Shown: positions 26,366-35,326 of the stretch, one piece after another
Layout: each line of letters starts with the position of its first letter
Position numbering within the stretch: the stretch's first letter is position 1
NCBI RefSeq assembly: GCF_018129385.1
Contig: NZ_JAFCLN010000012.1
Span: forward strand, 62,001-126,000
Length of the DNA: 64,000 bases
From: Bradyrhizobium lablabi
GTDB lineage: Bacteria; Pseudomonadota; Alphaproteobacteria; Rhizobiales; Xanthobacteraceae
Direction: 5' to 3'
Notes under the pieces: generated by a model
Told to the model about the DNA's origin: nothing
Database searches by the model: none
What the model saw: only the letters and a program-made list of their open reading frames with translations
Position numbers and translations under genes: made by a program

Positions 26366-27220
26366 CTAATGTTCGACCCGGTACAGGCGCCATCGCTTCG
26401 GCACGCCTTTGAGCTGGTGAACGCCGCGATCGGCGAAGCGAATTTCGGACTCCGATATCAAATCCTTGACCGCGCTCGAGACCAGGACTTCGCCGGCGCG
26501 CGCTTTCGCGGCGACGCGCGTGCCGATGTGAAACGCGAGGCCGACCACCTCCGATCCGCTCACCTTGTACTCGCCCGCATGCAGCCCGATCCTGATCTCC
26601 AGTCCCAGCGTGCGCACCGCCTCGCGGATCGCGGCCGCGCAACGGATGCCGGCAGCCGGCGCGACGAACGTCGCCAGCAGGCCGTCCCCCGTCGTCACGA
26701 TTTCCTTGCCACGCAGGATCTTCAGCTCCCTGCGGACGGCGGCGTAATAGCGATTCATCACCTGCGTCCAACGCGCATCGCCCAGCCGCGCAGCTTGTTC
26801 GGTGGATCGGACGATATCGACGATGAGAATCGTGGCCAGTGCCTGTTTGAGCTCGGTGCCGCGATCGGCGGTTCGGCGCCGGTTCGCAATATTTCCTGTC
26901 AGCGGTTCATAGCGATGACTGCGGCGCCGGGCGATTGCCGCCCTTGCATATTCGTTGGCGCGCTTCACCGTGCCGCAGCGAATTGTTTTGTCCCTCGGCG
27001 GAAGTGTCCAGTAAACCTTCTGCCCATCCCCGGCGCCCTGAACCTCCACCGCACCCCATTTCAGGAAAATCGTCGAGCCAACCCGCCGGATACACCACGC
27101 CTTTGACGTGTATCCGGAAACGTTCTTCTGATGGACGCCGATGCGAAGGAATTTTGGCATGAACGTGCGGCCGACTGATGACCGTTTGGGCCTACCCTCG
27201 GAGAAAGCGTAGTCAGACAT
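26366..27220 (-). CDS. Adenylate/guanylate cyclase domain protein with a WGR-like N-terminal region
   Basis: 284 residues. The C-terminal half is a class III nucleotide cyclase: TILIVDIVRSTEQAARLGD holds the first metal Asp, GKEIVTTGDGLLATF the second, and IGLHAGEYKVSGSEVVGLAFHIGTRV the later conserved core. The N-terminal 100 residues contain FLKWGAVEVQGAGDGQKVYW, which looks like a WGR-type module (WGA here), a domain usually found on PARP or DNA-modifying proteins. No membrane helix is seen, so it is probably cytosolic. It could make cAMP or cGMP in response to a bound ligand. The start at 27220 is uncertain; an internal ATG at 27160 (MPKFLRIGVH) also fits. Confidence 0.82.
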   Translation of the reverse strand: MSDYAFSEGRPKRSSVGRTFMPKFLRIGVHQKNVSGYTSKAWCIRRVGSTIFLKWGAVEVQGAGDGQKVYWTLPPRDKTIRCGTVKRANEYARAAIARRRSHRYEPLTGNIANRRRTADRGTELKQALATILIVDIVRSTEQAARLGDARWTQVMNRYYAAVRRELKILRGKEIVTTGDGLLATFVAPAAGIRCAAAIREAVRTLGLEIRIGLHAGEYKVSGSEVVGLAFHIGTRVAAKARAGEVLVSSAVKDLISESEIRFADRGVHQLKGVPKRWRLYRVEH

Positions 27221-27286
27221 TCCTGCATTGGCAACAGCGCTCGCAATCGCACTGCGCCGACTGAACTGGAAACCGGCTTCGATCGA

Positions 27287-28726
27287 TCATTCATACAAGA
27301 TCAACCCGGCGAAGCCCTCGTCCATATGGTCCTGGTGATGGCAGTGGAACAAGGTCGGCCCGGGGTCGTCAGCCACGAAATCGACCTCCGCCGTCGAGAA
27401 GCGCGGCAGGCTGATCGTATCCTTGATGATAGCGGATGTCGGCTTGTCGCCGACCTTCGTGATTTCAAAGGAGTGGCGGTGCAGGTGCACCGGATGTTCG
27501 TCGCCACTGTTGTTGTCAAGGAGCAGGCGGTAACGCCTGCCCTGCCTGACAGTGAACAGAGGATTCGTGTCCGGCCAGGACTTCCCATTGATCGTCCAGC
27601 GGTTATAGCCGCCCCGTCCTCCCGGCACCTTCTCGAATTTGAGACTGACCGTTTCGTCAGGCGCCGCGGCAGCCGCACCGGAACGTCCGAAGACGGTGTA
27701 GTCCCATTTGGAAGCGGCGGACGCTCGCCAAGCGGGCCGGCCGGTTTGATTGGCGTATTCAACGACGACGCCCATTCCCATGTTGCGATCTTCGTCGTCG
27801 GTCGAGCCGAAAACCCATATACCCGGATTGTTCATTTCCACGATCACGTCGGCGCGCTCCGCCACATCCAGTTTGAGCACATCGACGGTCGCGGTTGTCG
27901 GAACCGGATTGCCGTCGAGGGCCAATACCTTGAAGCGATGCCCCGGCAGGGCAAGTGAAATGCCCATGTTGCCGCTCGCGTTGAGCACTCGGAAAAGCAC
28001 GCGTTCACCCGCGCGCACTTTGATCGGATCGCCATGACCGAGCATACGATCGCCCAGCGTAGCGGCGTGGTACATGACTTCGAGACCGTTATCCGGAGGC
28101 GGCCCCTTCTTGATGTCCTGGAGGCTGACCCAATGGCCTTCCCAGTGGTGCGCTGCGAGCAGCACCTCCCGATCGTAGCTTCCCGCGTCGCCAGCGGCGG
28201 GCTCCACGATGAGAAAGCCGAACTCGCCCGAATAGGTGCTCCTGGCCAGATCGGTCATTGCCATCGCATGGCTGTGATACCACCGGGTGCCGGAAGGTTT
28301 CGCGACGTACGAATAGGTCAAGGACTCCCCGACCCCGATGATCGGAGAGCCCTCTTCCGTTGCGCCATCCTGTAGCGAGGGAATCATCAGGCCATGAGAG
28401 TGGATCAGGTTGGGATAACCTGAATCATTCGTGACATCGATCCGGACAGGCCGGCCCTCCTTGATCCGCAGTACCGGGCCCGGGACGGTACCGTTGTAAG
28501 CGGTGGTCCTGATCACCTTCCCGGGCGCTATTTCGATGGAGGCCGGCGCGATCCTGATCTTGTAGTCCGCGCTCTCATCTTGCATTGCCTGCGCGTGCGC
28601 GCGCGGTAAGGTCCGGGCTGCTGCAAGTGAGAATGCGCCGGCCTGCGCGCCGCGAAGCAGCGCTCTCCGGCTGAGCAGCAGTTGGCTATGGCGCGTTCCT
28701 TCCCGTTGATCGAACTTCGCCATCAC
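27287..28726 (-). CDS. Multicopper oxidase, Tat-exported
   Basis: 479 residues. The N-terminus has a twin-arginine signal (SRRALLRGAQAGAFSLAA). Copper ligands are visible in order: NLIHSHG, TRWYHSHAMAM, DEHPVHLHRHSFEI and FHCHHQDHMDEG, i.e. all four His motifs with the T1 Cys, and Met following the last His. It oxidises phenols or metal ions such as Cu(I) or Mn(II) while reducing oxygen to water in the periplasm. No copper chaperone or regulator is next to it, so a copper-resistance role is only a guess. Confidence 0.93.
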   Translation of the reverse strand: MMAKFDQREGTRHSQLLLSRRALLRGAQAGAFSLAAARTLPRAHAQAMQDESADYKIRIAPASIEIAPGKVIRTTAYNGTVPGPVLRIKEGRPVRIDVTNDSGYPNLIHSHGLMIPSLQDGATEEGSPIIGVGESLTYSYVAKPSGTRWYHSHAMAMTDLARSTYSGEFGFLIVEPAAGDAGSYDREVLLAAHHWEGHWVSLQDIKKGPPPDNGLEVMYHAATLGDRMLGHGDPIKVRAGERVLFRVLNASGNMGISLALPGHRFKVLALDGNPVPTTATVDVLKLDVAERADVIVEMNNPGIWVFGSTDDEDRNMGMGVVVEYANQTGRPAWRASAASKWDYTVFGRSGAAAAAPDETVSLKFEKVPGGRGGYNRWTINGKSWPDTNPLFTVRQGRRYRLLLDNNSGDEHPVHLHRHSFEITKVGDKPTSAIIKDTISLPRFSTAEVDFVADDPGPTLFHCHHQDHMDEGFAGLILYE

Positions 28727-28840
28727 GCACTCCCTTCACAGCAACGTCACGCTGGAAGTAGGCATTGATCGGCCGAACGGCGCGGCGAAGCGGCTATGGG
28801 CAGGACAAAACAATTTGATCCTGATGTAGCGATCCCTTCG

Positions 28841-29752
28841 CTACACGCCTTCCGGCGGCGGGCCGGAGGCGCTGGCGGCGAGCTCGCGGTGGCGAACGCG
28901 CTCGCGGTAAAAAGCGTAGAGGCCGGACAGCACGATGATGCCTGCGCCCAGCAGCATGAAGGCATCCGGCCGGTCGCCGAAGGCGAGATAGCCGAGCAGC
29001 ATCGCCCAGATCAGCGCGGTGTAGCGGAACGGGGCGACGGCGGAGATGTCGCCGGTGCGCAGCGCCGAGATGATGCATTGATAGCCGATCAGCAGCAGGA
29101 CGGCGGCGACCGCGAGCAGTCCAACCGCGCGGCCGGACGGCGGCGTCCACCCGCCGAGCGGATACATGATGGCGGCCCCGCCGGCGCTGACCGTGAAGGT
29201 GGTCAGGAGCGCGATGAACAGCGAGGGGATTTCCGCAGGGATTTTGCGCGTCGCAAGATCGCGCACGGTGCAAAAGGCGACCGACGCGAGCGCCAGCAGC
29301 GAGAACTCGTTGAACCCCGCGGTGCCCGGCCGGACAATGACGAGCACGCCGATGAAGCCGAGTGCGATCGCCAGCCAGCGCCGCCAGCCGACGGGCTCGC
29401 CGAATATCAGCGCGGCGCCGAGCGTGATGACCAGCGGCAGCGCCTGGAAGATTGCCGCGGCGTTCGCCAGCGGCATGTGCGCGATCGCGGACAGGAAAGT
29501 CAGCGTGCCGCCGATCTCGCCGATGACGCGTATGCCGACCGGCCTGATGAACAGCGTATTTAGGGGACGCAGCGCGCCGCGCCAGGCGGCGAACGCCGCG
29601 ATCAGCACCATCGCGAACAGGCCGCGCACCACGATGATCTCGCCGATGTTGAGCTCCGACGACACCGACTTGGTGATGGTGTCGTTCAGCGTGAAGGCCG
29701 CCATGGCTGCGGCCATCAGCAGGCTGCCGCGAATGTTGGGGGAAAGGGGCAA
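28841..29752 (-). CDS. EamA/DMT-family transporter
   Basis: About 303 residues with ten hydrophobic helices arranged as two five-helix repeats, as in drug/metabolite transporters (for example AMAAFTLNDTITKSV in helix 1 and RYTALIWAMLLGYLAFGD in the second repeat). I favour a TTG start at 29752 giving MPLSPNIRGSLLM; the first in-frame ATG at 29809 lies inside a repeat element and would add an unlikely Cys-rich leader. The transported compound is unknown. Confidence 0.87.
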   Translation of the reverse strand: MPLSPNIRGSLLMAAAMAAFTLNDTITKSVSSELNIGEIIVVRGLFAMVLIAAFAAWRGALRPLNTLFIRPVGIRVIGEIGGTLTFLSAIAHMPLANAAAIFQALPLVITLGAALIFGEPVGWRRWLAIALGFIGVLVIVRPGTAGFNEFSLLALASVAFCTVRDLATRKIPAEIPSLFIALLTTFTVSAGGAAIMYPLGGWTPPSGRAVGLLAVAAVLLLIGYQCIISALRTGDISAVAPFRYTALIWAMLLGYLAFGDRPDAFMLLGAGIIVLSGLYAFYRERVRHRELAASASGPPPEGV

Positions 29753-29803
29753 GTGAAATTTCCGGCGATCGTCGTGTGGGCAAATCGCTGCACACCCACC
29801 GCA

Positions 29804-29908
29804 TGTCATCGCCCGCGAAAGCGGGCGATCCAGTATTCCAGAGACGCCGATGATAGAGCCGAGAAGCCGCGGCGTACTGGGTCCCCCGCCTTCGCGGGGG
29901 ACGACGAG
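29804..29908. repeat. Paired-palindrome intergenic repeat, type A copy 2
   Basis: Two hairpins, CGCCCGCGAAAGCGGGCG and CCCCCGCCTTCGCGGGGG, with middle sequence related in inverse orientation to the unit at 22546-22646 (shared CCAGTATTCC and GAGCCGAGAAGCCGC). It separates the DMT transporter from the phosphotransferase gene. Confidence 0.8.
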
Positions 29909-29937
29909 TTATTGTTGCAGAAACAGCGTTGCCCGCA

Positions 29938-30996
29938 TCACACCGCGCCGGCCTTTTGCGCGTATTCCCATGAAGCCTGCGACAGCGGCACGGTGCGTTT
30001 GGCCGACTCGATGGCCTTGGCGTTGGCGGCGGTGCCGTCGCGGATGCGGCCGGCGATGCCCTGCGTGATGCCGGCAAGGCGGAACAGGTTGTAGGAGAAG
30101 TACCAGTTGAGGTCGGGCACGGCCATGCCGGTGAAGTCGCAGTAGATTTTTGCCGCCTCTTCCTGGCTCGGGATGTTCAATGCCTTGAGGTCGGTATTGG
30201 CGAGACCGGGCATGGTCCACTGCATCAGCAGATAGGTGAAGTCGGCCATGGGATCGCCGAGCGTCGACAGTTCCCAATCCAGCACCGCGAGCACGCGCGG
30301 CTCGGTCGGATGGAAGATCATGTTGTCGAGCCGGTAGTCGCCGTGAACGATCGAGATGCGTTCCTGCGCCGGCACCGTCTTCGGCAGCCATTCGGCGAGC
30401 TTGTCGAATTCCGGGATGTGCTGGGTCTCGGAGGCGCGGTACTGCTTGGTCCAGCGGTCGATCTGGCGTGCAAAGTAATTGCCGGGCTTGCCGAAGTCGC
30501 CGAGGCCGATCTGTTCAGGATTGAACATGTGAAGCTTCGCCAGCGTCTCGATCTTGCTGGCGAAGATTTTTCGCCGCGCATCCGGCTGCTGGCTCGGCAG
30601 CGTCGGATCCCAGAACACCCGGCCCTCTTCCATCGACATGATGTAGAAGGCCGAGCCGATCACGGCATCGTCCATGCAGAGCGCATAGGCGCGTGCGACC
30701 GGAAAATCCTGCTTGCCGAGCGCGGAGATGACGCGGAACTCGCGATCGACCGCATGCGCCGACGGCAGCAATTTGCCGAACGGGCGGCGGCGCATCACAT
30801 AGGAGCGCTTTGGCGTGTTGAGCCGGTAGGTCGGATTGGACTGGCCGCCCTTGAATTGCAGGACGGTCAGCGGGCCTTCATAGCCCTCGACATTTTCCGA
30901 CATCCATTTGGCGAGGTTGGCCTCGTTGACGCGGTGGCGTTCCTCGACTTCTCGTGTGCCGGAAAATTCCTCGTCTTTCCTGACGCCGTCGTTCAC
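29938..30996 (-). CDS. APH-fold phosphotransferase (ACAD10/11 kinase-domain-like, LvaA-like)
   Basis: 352 residues. The kinase fold of the aminoglycoside phosphotransferase type is shown by FKGGQSNPTYRL (nucleotide loop), the catalytic HGDYRLDNMIFH and the metal-binding VLDWELSTLGDP. Such proteins occur fused to, or beside, acyl-CoA dehydrogenases; the fused forms ACAD10/11 and the bacterial LvaA phosphorylate the 4-hydroxyl of 4-hydroxyacyl-CoA. Here the acyl-CoA dehydrogenase gene is immediately upstream, 64 bases away, same strand. I infer the same chemistry; true antibiotic resistance is unlikely. Confidence 0.88.
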   Translation of the reverse strand: MNDGVRKDEEFSGTREVEERHRVNEANLAKWMSENVEGYEGPLTVLQFKGGQSNPTYRLNTPKRSYVMRRRPFGKLLPSAHAVDREFRVISALGKQDFPVARAYALCMDDAVIGSAFYIMSMEEGRVFWDPTLPSQQPDARRKIFASKIETLAKLHMFNPEQIGLGDFGKPGNYFARQIDRWTKQYRASETQHIPEFDKLAEWLPKTVPAQERISIVHGDYRLDNMIFHPTEPRVLAVLDWELSTLGDPMADFTYLLMQWTMPGLANTDLKALNIPSQEEAAKIYCDFTGMAVPDLNWYFSYNLFRLAGITQGIAGRIRDGTAANAKAIESAKRTVPLSQASWEYAQKAGAV

Positions 30997-31059
30997 GCTG
31001 ACGCTCCCTGAAAGTTTCTTCTAGGTTTTTAGGGAGCGCCGCGTGACGTGGCGTTCCCT

Positions 31060-32295
31060 TTAGTGCTGCGGAGCGTTTTGATACTTCCGAAGTTCAAGTC
31101 TGGCAATGGCGCGGTTATGCACCTCGTCCGGGCCGTCCGCCAGCCGCAGCGTGCGGATACCGGCATAGGCCTTGGCGAGCCCGGCATCGTCGGAGACGCC
31201 GCCGCCGCCAAAGGCCTGGATCGCCTGGTCGATGATCTTCAGCGCCATGTTCGGCCCCGCCACCTTGATCATGGCGATTTCAAGCTGCGCGGTCTTGTTG
31301 CCGACCTTGTCCATCATATCGGCGGCCTTGAGGCAGAGCAGGCGGTTCATTTCGATATCGGTGCGGGCCTCGGCGATACGCTGTTCCCAGACCGAATATT
31401 CGATGATCTTCTTGCCAAAGGCGGTGCGCGACATCAGCCGCTTGACCATCTTCTCCAGCGCTTCCTCGGCAACACCAATGGTGCGCATGCAGTGATGGAT
31501 GCGGCCGGGGCCGAGGCGGCCCTGCGCGATCTCAAAGCCCCTGCCCTCGCCGAGCAGGATGTTTTCCTTGGGAACGCGGACGTTCTCGAGCAGCACTTGC
31601 GCGTGGCCGTGCGGCGCATCGTCGAAGCCGAACACGGGGAGCATCTTTTCGACCGTGATGCCGGGCGTGTCGAGCGGAACGAGAATTTGCGACTGCTGCT
31701 GGTGGCGCGCGGCGGAAGGATCGGTCTTGCCCATCAGGATCGCGATCTTGCAGCGGGGATCGCCGACGCCGGACGACCACCATTTGCGGCCGTTGATGAC
31801 GTAATGGTCGCCGTCCTTCTCGATGCGGGTCTCGATGTTGGTGGCATCGGAGGAAGCGACCGCCGGCTCCGTCATCAGGAAGGCGGAACGGATCTCGCCG
31901 TCCATCAGCGGACGCAGCCATTTGCGCTTCTGCTCTTTCGTCGCATAGCGCATGAACACTTCCATGTTGCCGGTGTCGGGCGCCGAGCAGTTGAACACTT
32001 CGGAAGCAAAGTTGATGCGGCCCATTTCCTCGGCGAGCGGCGCGTATTCGAGGTTGGTCAATCCCGCGCCGCGGAATTCGTCATCTTCATGCGAATTCGG
32101 CGGCATGAACATGTTCCAGAGGCCTTCGGCCTTCGCCTTCTTCTTGAGATCCTCGAGGACCGGGATGACCTTCCAGCGCGGGCCTTCGGCGTCCTGCTGC
32201 TTGTAGATGGGCACAGCGGGCCGGACATGTTTGGTCATGAACGACTGAACGCGGTTCAGCCAGTCCTTCTGCCGGTCGGTCATCGTGAAATCCAT
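31060..32295 (-). CDS. Acyl-CoA dehydrogenase
   Basis: 411 residues. FAD and substrate segments are seen in LMTEPAVASSDATN, WWSSGVGDPRCKIAILMG and the C-terminal QAFGGGGVSDD and DGPDEVHNRAIARLE. The start is MDFTMTDRQKDW at 32295, after an upstream in-frame ATG that belongs to the spacer. It oxidises an acyl-CoA, passing electrons to ETF. With the APH-fold kinase behind it, it probably forms a two-gene operon for hydroxylated acyl-CoA. It is divergent from a TetR gene, its likely regulator. Confidence 0.93.
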   Translation of the reverse strand: MDFTMTDRQKDWLNRVQSFMTKHVRPAVPIYKQQDAEGPRWKVIPVLEDLKKKAKAEGLWNMFMPPNSHEDDEFRGAGLTNLEYAPLAEEMGRINFASEVFNCSAPDTGNMEVFMRYATKEQKRKWLRPLMDGEIRSAFLMTEPAVASSDATNIETRIEKDGDHYVINGRKWWSSGVGDPRCKIAILMGKTDPSAARHQQQSQILVPLDTPGITVEKMLPVFGFDDAPHGHAQVLLENVRVPKENILLGEGRGFEIAQGRLGPGRIHHCMRTIGVAEEALEKMVKRLMSRTAFGKKIIEYSVWEQRIAEARTDIEMNRLLCLKAADMMDKVGNKTAQLEIAMIKVAGPNMALKIIDQAIQAFGGGGVSDDAGLAKAYAGIRTLRLADGPDEVHNRAIARLELRKYQNAPQH

Positions 32296-32412
32296 CGGAC
32301 GCTCCTCGCCTGGTGCTTTTTGAATGCGGCGGCCGGCACTGTCCGCCCGCGGCCGCATCATCGCAAGGTCATCTTGCGTTTAGACGCCGCGACGGATTGA
32401 CATTTCCGACCC

Positions 32413-32443
32413 TTCAAACGATAGTTTCATACATATGTTTGAA
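32413..32443. promoter_or_regulatory. Inverted repeat in the acyl-CoA dehydrogenase/tetR spacer
   Basis: TTCAAAC at 32413-32419 and GTTTGAA at 32437-32443 form 7-bp arms around 17 bases, in the 175-base divergent spacer, 28 bases before the TetR start. It is a plausible operator for the TetR protein. Confidence 0.45.
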
Positions 32444-32470
32444 AAGCAACTCCCGGAGCGGGGGTAACTC

Positions 32471-33160
32471 ATGGCCAGCGATCAGACCCGATCTGCAATT
32501 CTCGCCGCCGCCGAACGGCTCTATGCCGACCGCGGCTTCGGCGATGTGACGCTACGCGACATCGTCGCGGAGGCGAATGTCAACCTTGCAGCAGTGAACT
32601 ACCACTTCGGCTCGAAGGACGAATTGATCGCCGAACTGTTCGTCACGCGCAGCATCGCCGGAAACCGCGAGCGCCTCGCCGAACTGCGGGCCGCGGAAGA
32701 AGCCGGCGGCGGCAGAGCCAGCATCGATGCGATCTTCCGCGCGCTGGTGGGCCCGCCCCTGCGCGGCTGCCTCGGCCGCGACCGCGAGAGCTCGGCGGCG
32801 GCGCGCTTCATGATCCGCGCCTCCATTGAAACGGTGCCGCCGATCCGCCGCATCCGCAATCGCGAGATCGACCACCTGCGAAAATTCGCCGCCGCGATGC
32901 GCCGCGCCCTGCCGGGCTATGACGAAGCCGAACTCTATTGGGGCCTGCACTTCGCGCTGGCGATGAGCCACCACACCATCCGCGAAAAGGAACGGCTGAC
33001 AAAATTGTCGGAAGGCAAATGCGACCTCGGCGATGTGCAGGCGATCATCGAGCGCGTCGTCTCGGTGTCGGTGATGGCGCTGACGGGCGGCGAGGCAAAG
33101 AGCAAACCGCCGGCGCGGCCGGCGGCGCTGCACGGGCGGCTGACGCGGCAGGATCTTTAG
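32471..33160 (+). CDS. TetR family transcriptional regulator
   Basis: 229 residues. The N-terminal helix-turn-helix (AERLYADRGFGDVTLRDIVAEANVNLAAVNYHFGSKDELIAELF) is a textbook TetR domain, followed by a variable ligand domain resembling the CerR/YbiH-type C-terminus (Arg-rich middle). It probably represses the divergent acyl-CoA dehydrogenase operon and itself in response to an acyl-CoA or related ligand. Its stop overlaps the stop of the convergent DUF4336 gene. Confidence 0.93.
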   Translation: MASDQTRSAILAAAERLYADRGFGDVTLRDIVAEANVNLAAVNYHFGSKDELIAELFVTRSIAGNRERLAELRAAEEAGGGRASIDAIFRALVGPPLRGCLGRDRESSAAARFMIRASIETVPPIRRIRNREIDHLRKFAAAMRRALPGYDEAELYWGLHFALAMSHHTIREKERLTKLSEGKCDLGDVQAIIERVVSVSVMALTGGEAKSKPPARPAALHGRLTRQDL

Positions 33161-33840
33161 GTTAGCCATGCGAACGCGCGGCGCAGGAACGCCGTGGCAT
33201 CCCCTTCGACCGGTGTTCCGTGGGCCATCACTACCCTTTCGGCGGGCCAGGCGAGAACGCGCCGTAGGGATTTTCGTGCCGCGCGGCGATTGACGAACGC
33301 GACGCGAAATTTGCGCGGCACCGATGGCTCCGGGCCGACCATGAGGTCCAGCCTCGCGACAGCCGCCCGCCAGCCTGACAGCGTGTCAGGCGGGATCTGC
33401 TGCAACAGGTCGGTGAAGAGGATGGTCCCGCTCCTTGCGTGAAAGAACACCGCTTCGGTCGTGATCAGGTTGCCGTGCATCAGGACATGATCGATGTCTC
33501 CGGCCCAGTCCGGGTTCGGCGCATCTGTCAGGTCAGCGTCGAAGGCGATGTCGCTGCGCTTCTTTCGCAGCCCCGGCGGCGCATGGAGCCTGGCGGCAGG
33601 ATAGGCGCGCTGCCATTCGCCGAGAAACAGGTGATGGAGCGAATTGGGCGCAACGATGTGCCGCACGCGACCGATGGCATCCACTTCCGAGCGCAGGCGA
33701 TCGGTGAGCTGGATCGGCGACCAGACGAAGAGCCCCCCGTCCGGCAACCTCATGACGGCCATCCGGGTCGGATAGTGAAATCCGGCCACTGCGACGCCGG
33801 AGCCATCCGCAATCCAGATATCGCGACCGAACTCCCTCAA
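33157..33840 (-). CDS. DUF4336-like metallo-beta-lactamase-fold protein
   Basis: 227 residues. The pattern HIVAPNSLHHLFLGEWQRAYP, the ILFTDLLQQI strand and the closing VVMAHGTPVEGD match DUF4336, thought to have a metallo-hydrolase-like fold although the classic HxHxDH is not present (NSLHH instead). The function is unknown. It is tail-to-tail with tetR, the stops overlapping by two bases, and follows the CoA-transferase gene by 15 bases, so those two may share a transcript. Confidence 0.8.
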   Translation of the reverse strand: MREFGRDIWIADGSGVAVAGFHYPTRMAVMRLPDGGLFVWSPIQLTDRLRSEVDAIGRVRHIVAPNSLHHLFLGEWQRAYPAARLHAPPGLRKKRSDIAFDADLTDAPNPDWAGDIDHVLMHGNLITTEAVFFHARSGTILFTDLLQQIPPDTLSGWRAAVARLDLMVGPEPSVPRKFRVAFVNRRAARKSLRRVLAWPAERVVMAHGTPVEGDATAFLRRAFAWLT

Positions 33841-33855
33841 CGCCGCTGGTCCCGT

Positions 33856-35079
33856 TCAGACGATCTTCCGCTCCTTCAGCGCCGCCAGCTTCGCCTCGTC
33901 ATAGCCGATGCCCGCCAGCACTTCCCTGGTGTCGGCGCCGAGCAGCGGCGGCGCGCGGTATTCCTTCACGGGCGTGCCGGAGAAGGTGATGGCGTTGCGG
34001 ATCAGCGACAGCTCGGGCTCGAACGGATGGCTCGTCTTCACCCGCATGCCGCGCGACTGCACGTGCGGATCGTTGAATATCTGTTCAAAACTGTTGATCG
34101 GCCCGGAGGGCACGCCGGCCTTTTCCAGCTCGTCCAGCCAGTAGGCCATCGGCTTCTTCAGGAACAGGCCGGCAAAGATCGCCATGATCTCCTTGCCATG
34201 CACGACGCGGTCGTTGTTCTTGAGGAAGCGCGGGTCGCTGGCGAGCTCGGGCTGGCCGAGCACGGCGCAGGTGCGCGCGAACTGGCCGTCATTGCCGACC
34301 ACCAGCATCAACTCGCCGTCGGTACAGCGGAACACGCCCGCGGGCATGCCGCCATTGCCCCAGGTGCCGCGGCGCGGCGGGGTGACGCCGTTGACGAGGT
34401 AGATCTGGAGCCAATGCGACAGCGAGGCGATTACGGTATCGAGCAGGCAGACGTCGACATGCTGCCCTTCCCCGGTGTTCTTGCGGTGATAGAGCGCGGC
34501 CAAAATGCCGATCGAGGAATTCATGCCGGTCATGTAATCGACGATGGAGGGGCCGACCTTCATCGGCCCTGCACCGGGCTCGCCGTCGAGATGGCCGGTG
34601 ACGCTCATCAGGCCGCCCATCGCCTGTAGGATCGCATCATAGCCGGCGCGCGGCGCGTAGGGTCCGGTCTGGCCGAAGCCGGTGACGGAGCAATAGATGA
34701 TGGAAGGGTTGATCGCCTTGATCGATTCATAGTCGAGGCGATAGCGCTTGAGGTCGCCGACTTTATAATTCTCCATCATCACGTCGCAGGTTTTCGCCAG
34801 CTCGCGGACGATGTCCTGGCCCTCTTCGGAGGCGATGTTGACGGTGACGGATTTCTTGTTGCGGTTGGCGCAGAGATAGAACGAGTTGTTGTTGTTCGCC
34901 TTGCCTTCGGGGTCCTTGAGGTAGGGCGGGCCGAAGGCGCGCGCATCGTCGCCGCCGCCGGGGCGCTCGATCTTGATCACCTCGGCGCCGAGATCGGCCA
35001 GCATCTGCGCCGACAAGGGCCCTGCGAGCACCCGCGTCAGGTCAAGGATTTTGATGCCCGAAAGTGGCAGAGCCGACAT
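33856..35079 (-). CDS. Class III CoA-transferase (CaiB/BaiF family)
   Basis: 407 residues. The N-terminus (GIKILDLTRVLAGPLSAQMLADLGAEVIKIE) and the catalytic Asp in RAGYDAILQAMGGLMSVTG are typical, as is KVGPSIVDYMTGM. It moves CoA between carboxylic acids. It is 15 bases upstream of the DUF4336 gene on the same strand. With the acyl-CoA dehydrogenase and kinase nearby it suggests acid catabolism, but the acid is unknown. Confidence 0.93.
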   Translation of the reverse strand: MSALPLSGIKILDLTRVLAGPLSAQMLADLGAEVIKIERPGGGDDARAFGPPYLKDPEGKANNNNSFYLCANRNKKSVTVNIASEEGQDIVRELAKTCDVMMENYKVGDLKRYRLDYESIKAINPSIIYCSVTGFGQTGPYAPRAGYDAILQAMGGLMSVTGHLDGEPGAGPMKVGPSIVDYMTGMNSSIGILAALYHRKNTGEGQHVDVCLLDTVIASLSHWLQIYLVNGVTPPRRGTWGNGGMPAGVFRCTDGELMLVVGNDGQFARTCAVLGQPELASDPRFLKNNDRVVHGKEIMAIFAGLFLKKPMAYWLDELEKAGVPSGPINSFEQIFNDPHVQSRGMRVKTSHPFEPELSLIRNAITFSGTPVKEYRAPPLLGADTREVLAGIGYDEAKLAALKERKIV

Positions 35080-35222
35080 GAAGCATTCCTCCGGAGGATT
35101 CTTGGGTTTTTCGGCGCGGGAACTTTCCGCGCCGTTCCGGAGGAAGCGAATATACTATTTTTGCGAGGCGAGCACTGCACCTGCGGCATGAAGCCATACA
35201 CGGCTTGCTGCCCGGCGATCAC

Positions 35223-35326
35223 CTAGAGCAGGATGACTTTTCTTCGAATCGTCATCCCGCTCTATCTTTTTGTTTGAGCATGATCTTTTCGGAAAACCGG
35301 TGTCCACTTTTCCGGATCATGCTCTA
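35223..35326. repeat. Dispersed two-hairpin repeat (GAGCATGATC family), copy 2
   Basis: The best-preserved copy, bounded by CTAGAGC on the left and GCTCTA on the right, with two internal hairpins. Its right border again supplies, on the minus strand, the TAG stop codon of the neighbouring gene (here the binding-protein fusion). Confidence 0.9.

Noticed and set aside
29938..30996. Aminoglycoside resistance gene
   Set aside because: The APH fold is shared by many small-molecule kinases, and the neighbour is an acyl-CoA dehydrogenase, which points to acyl metabolism.
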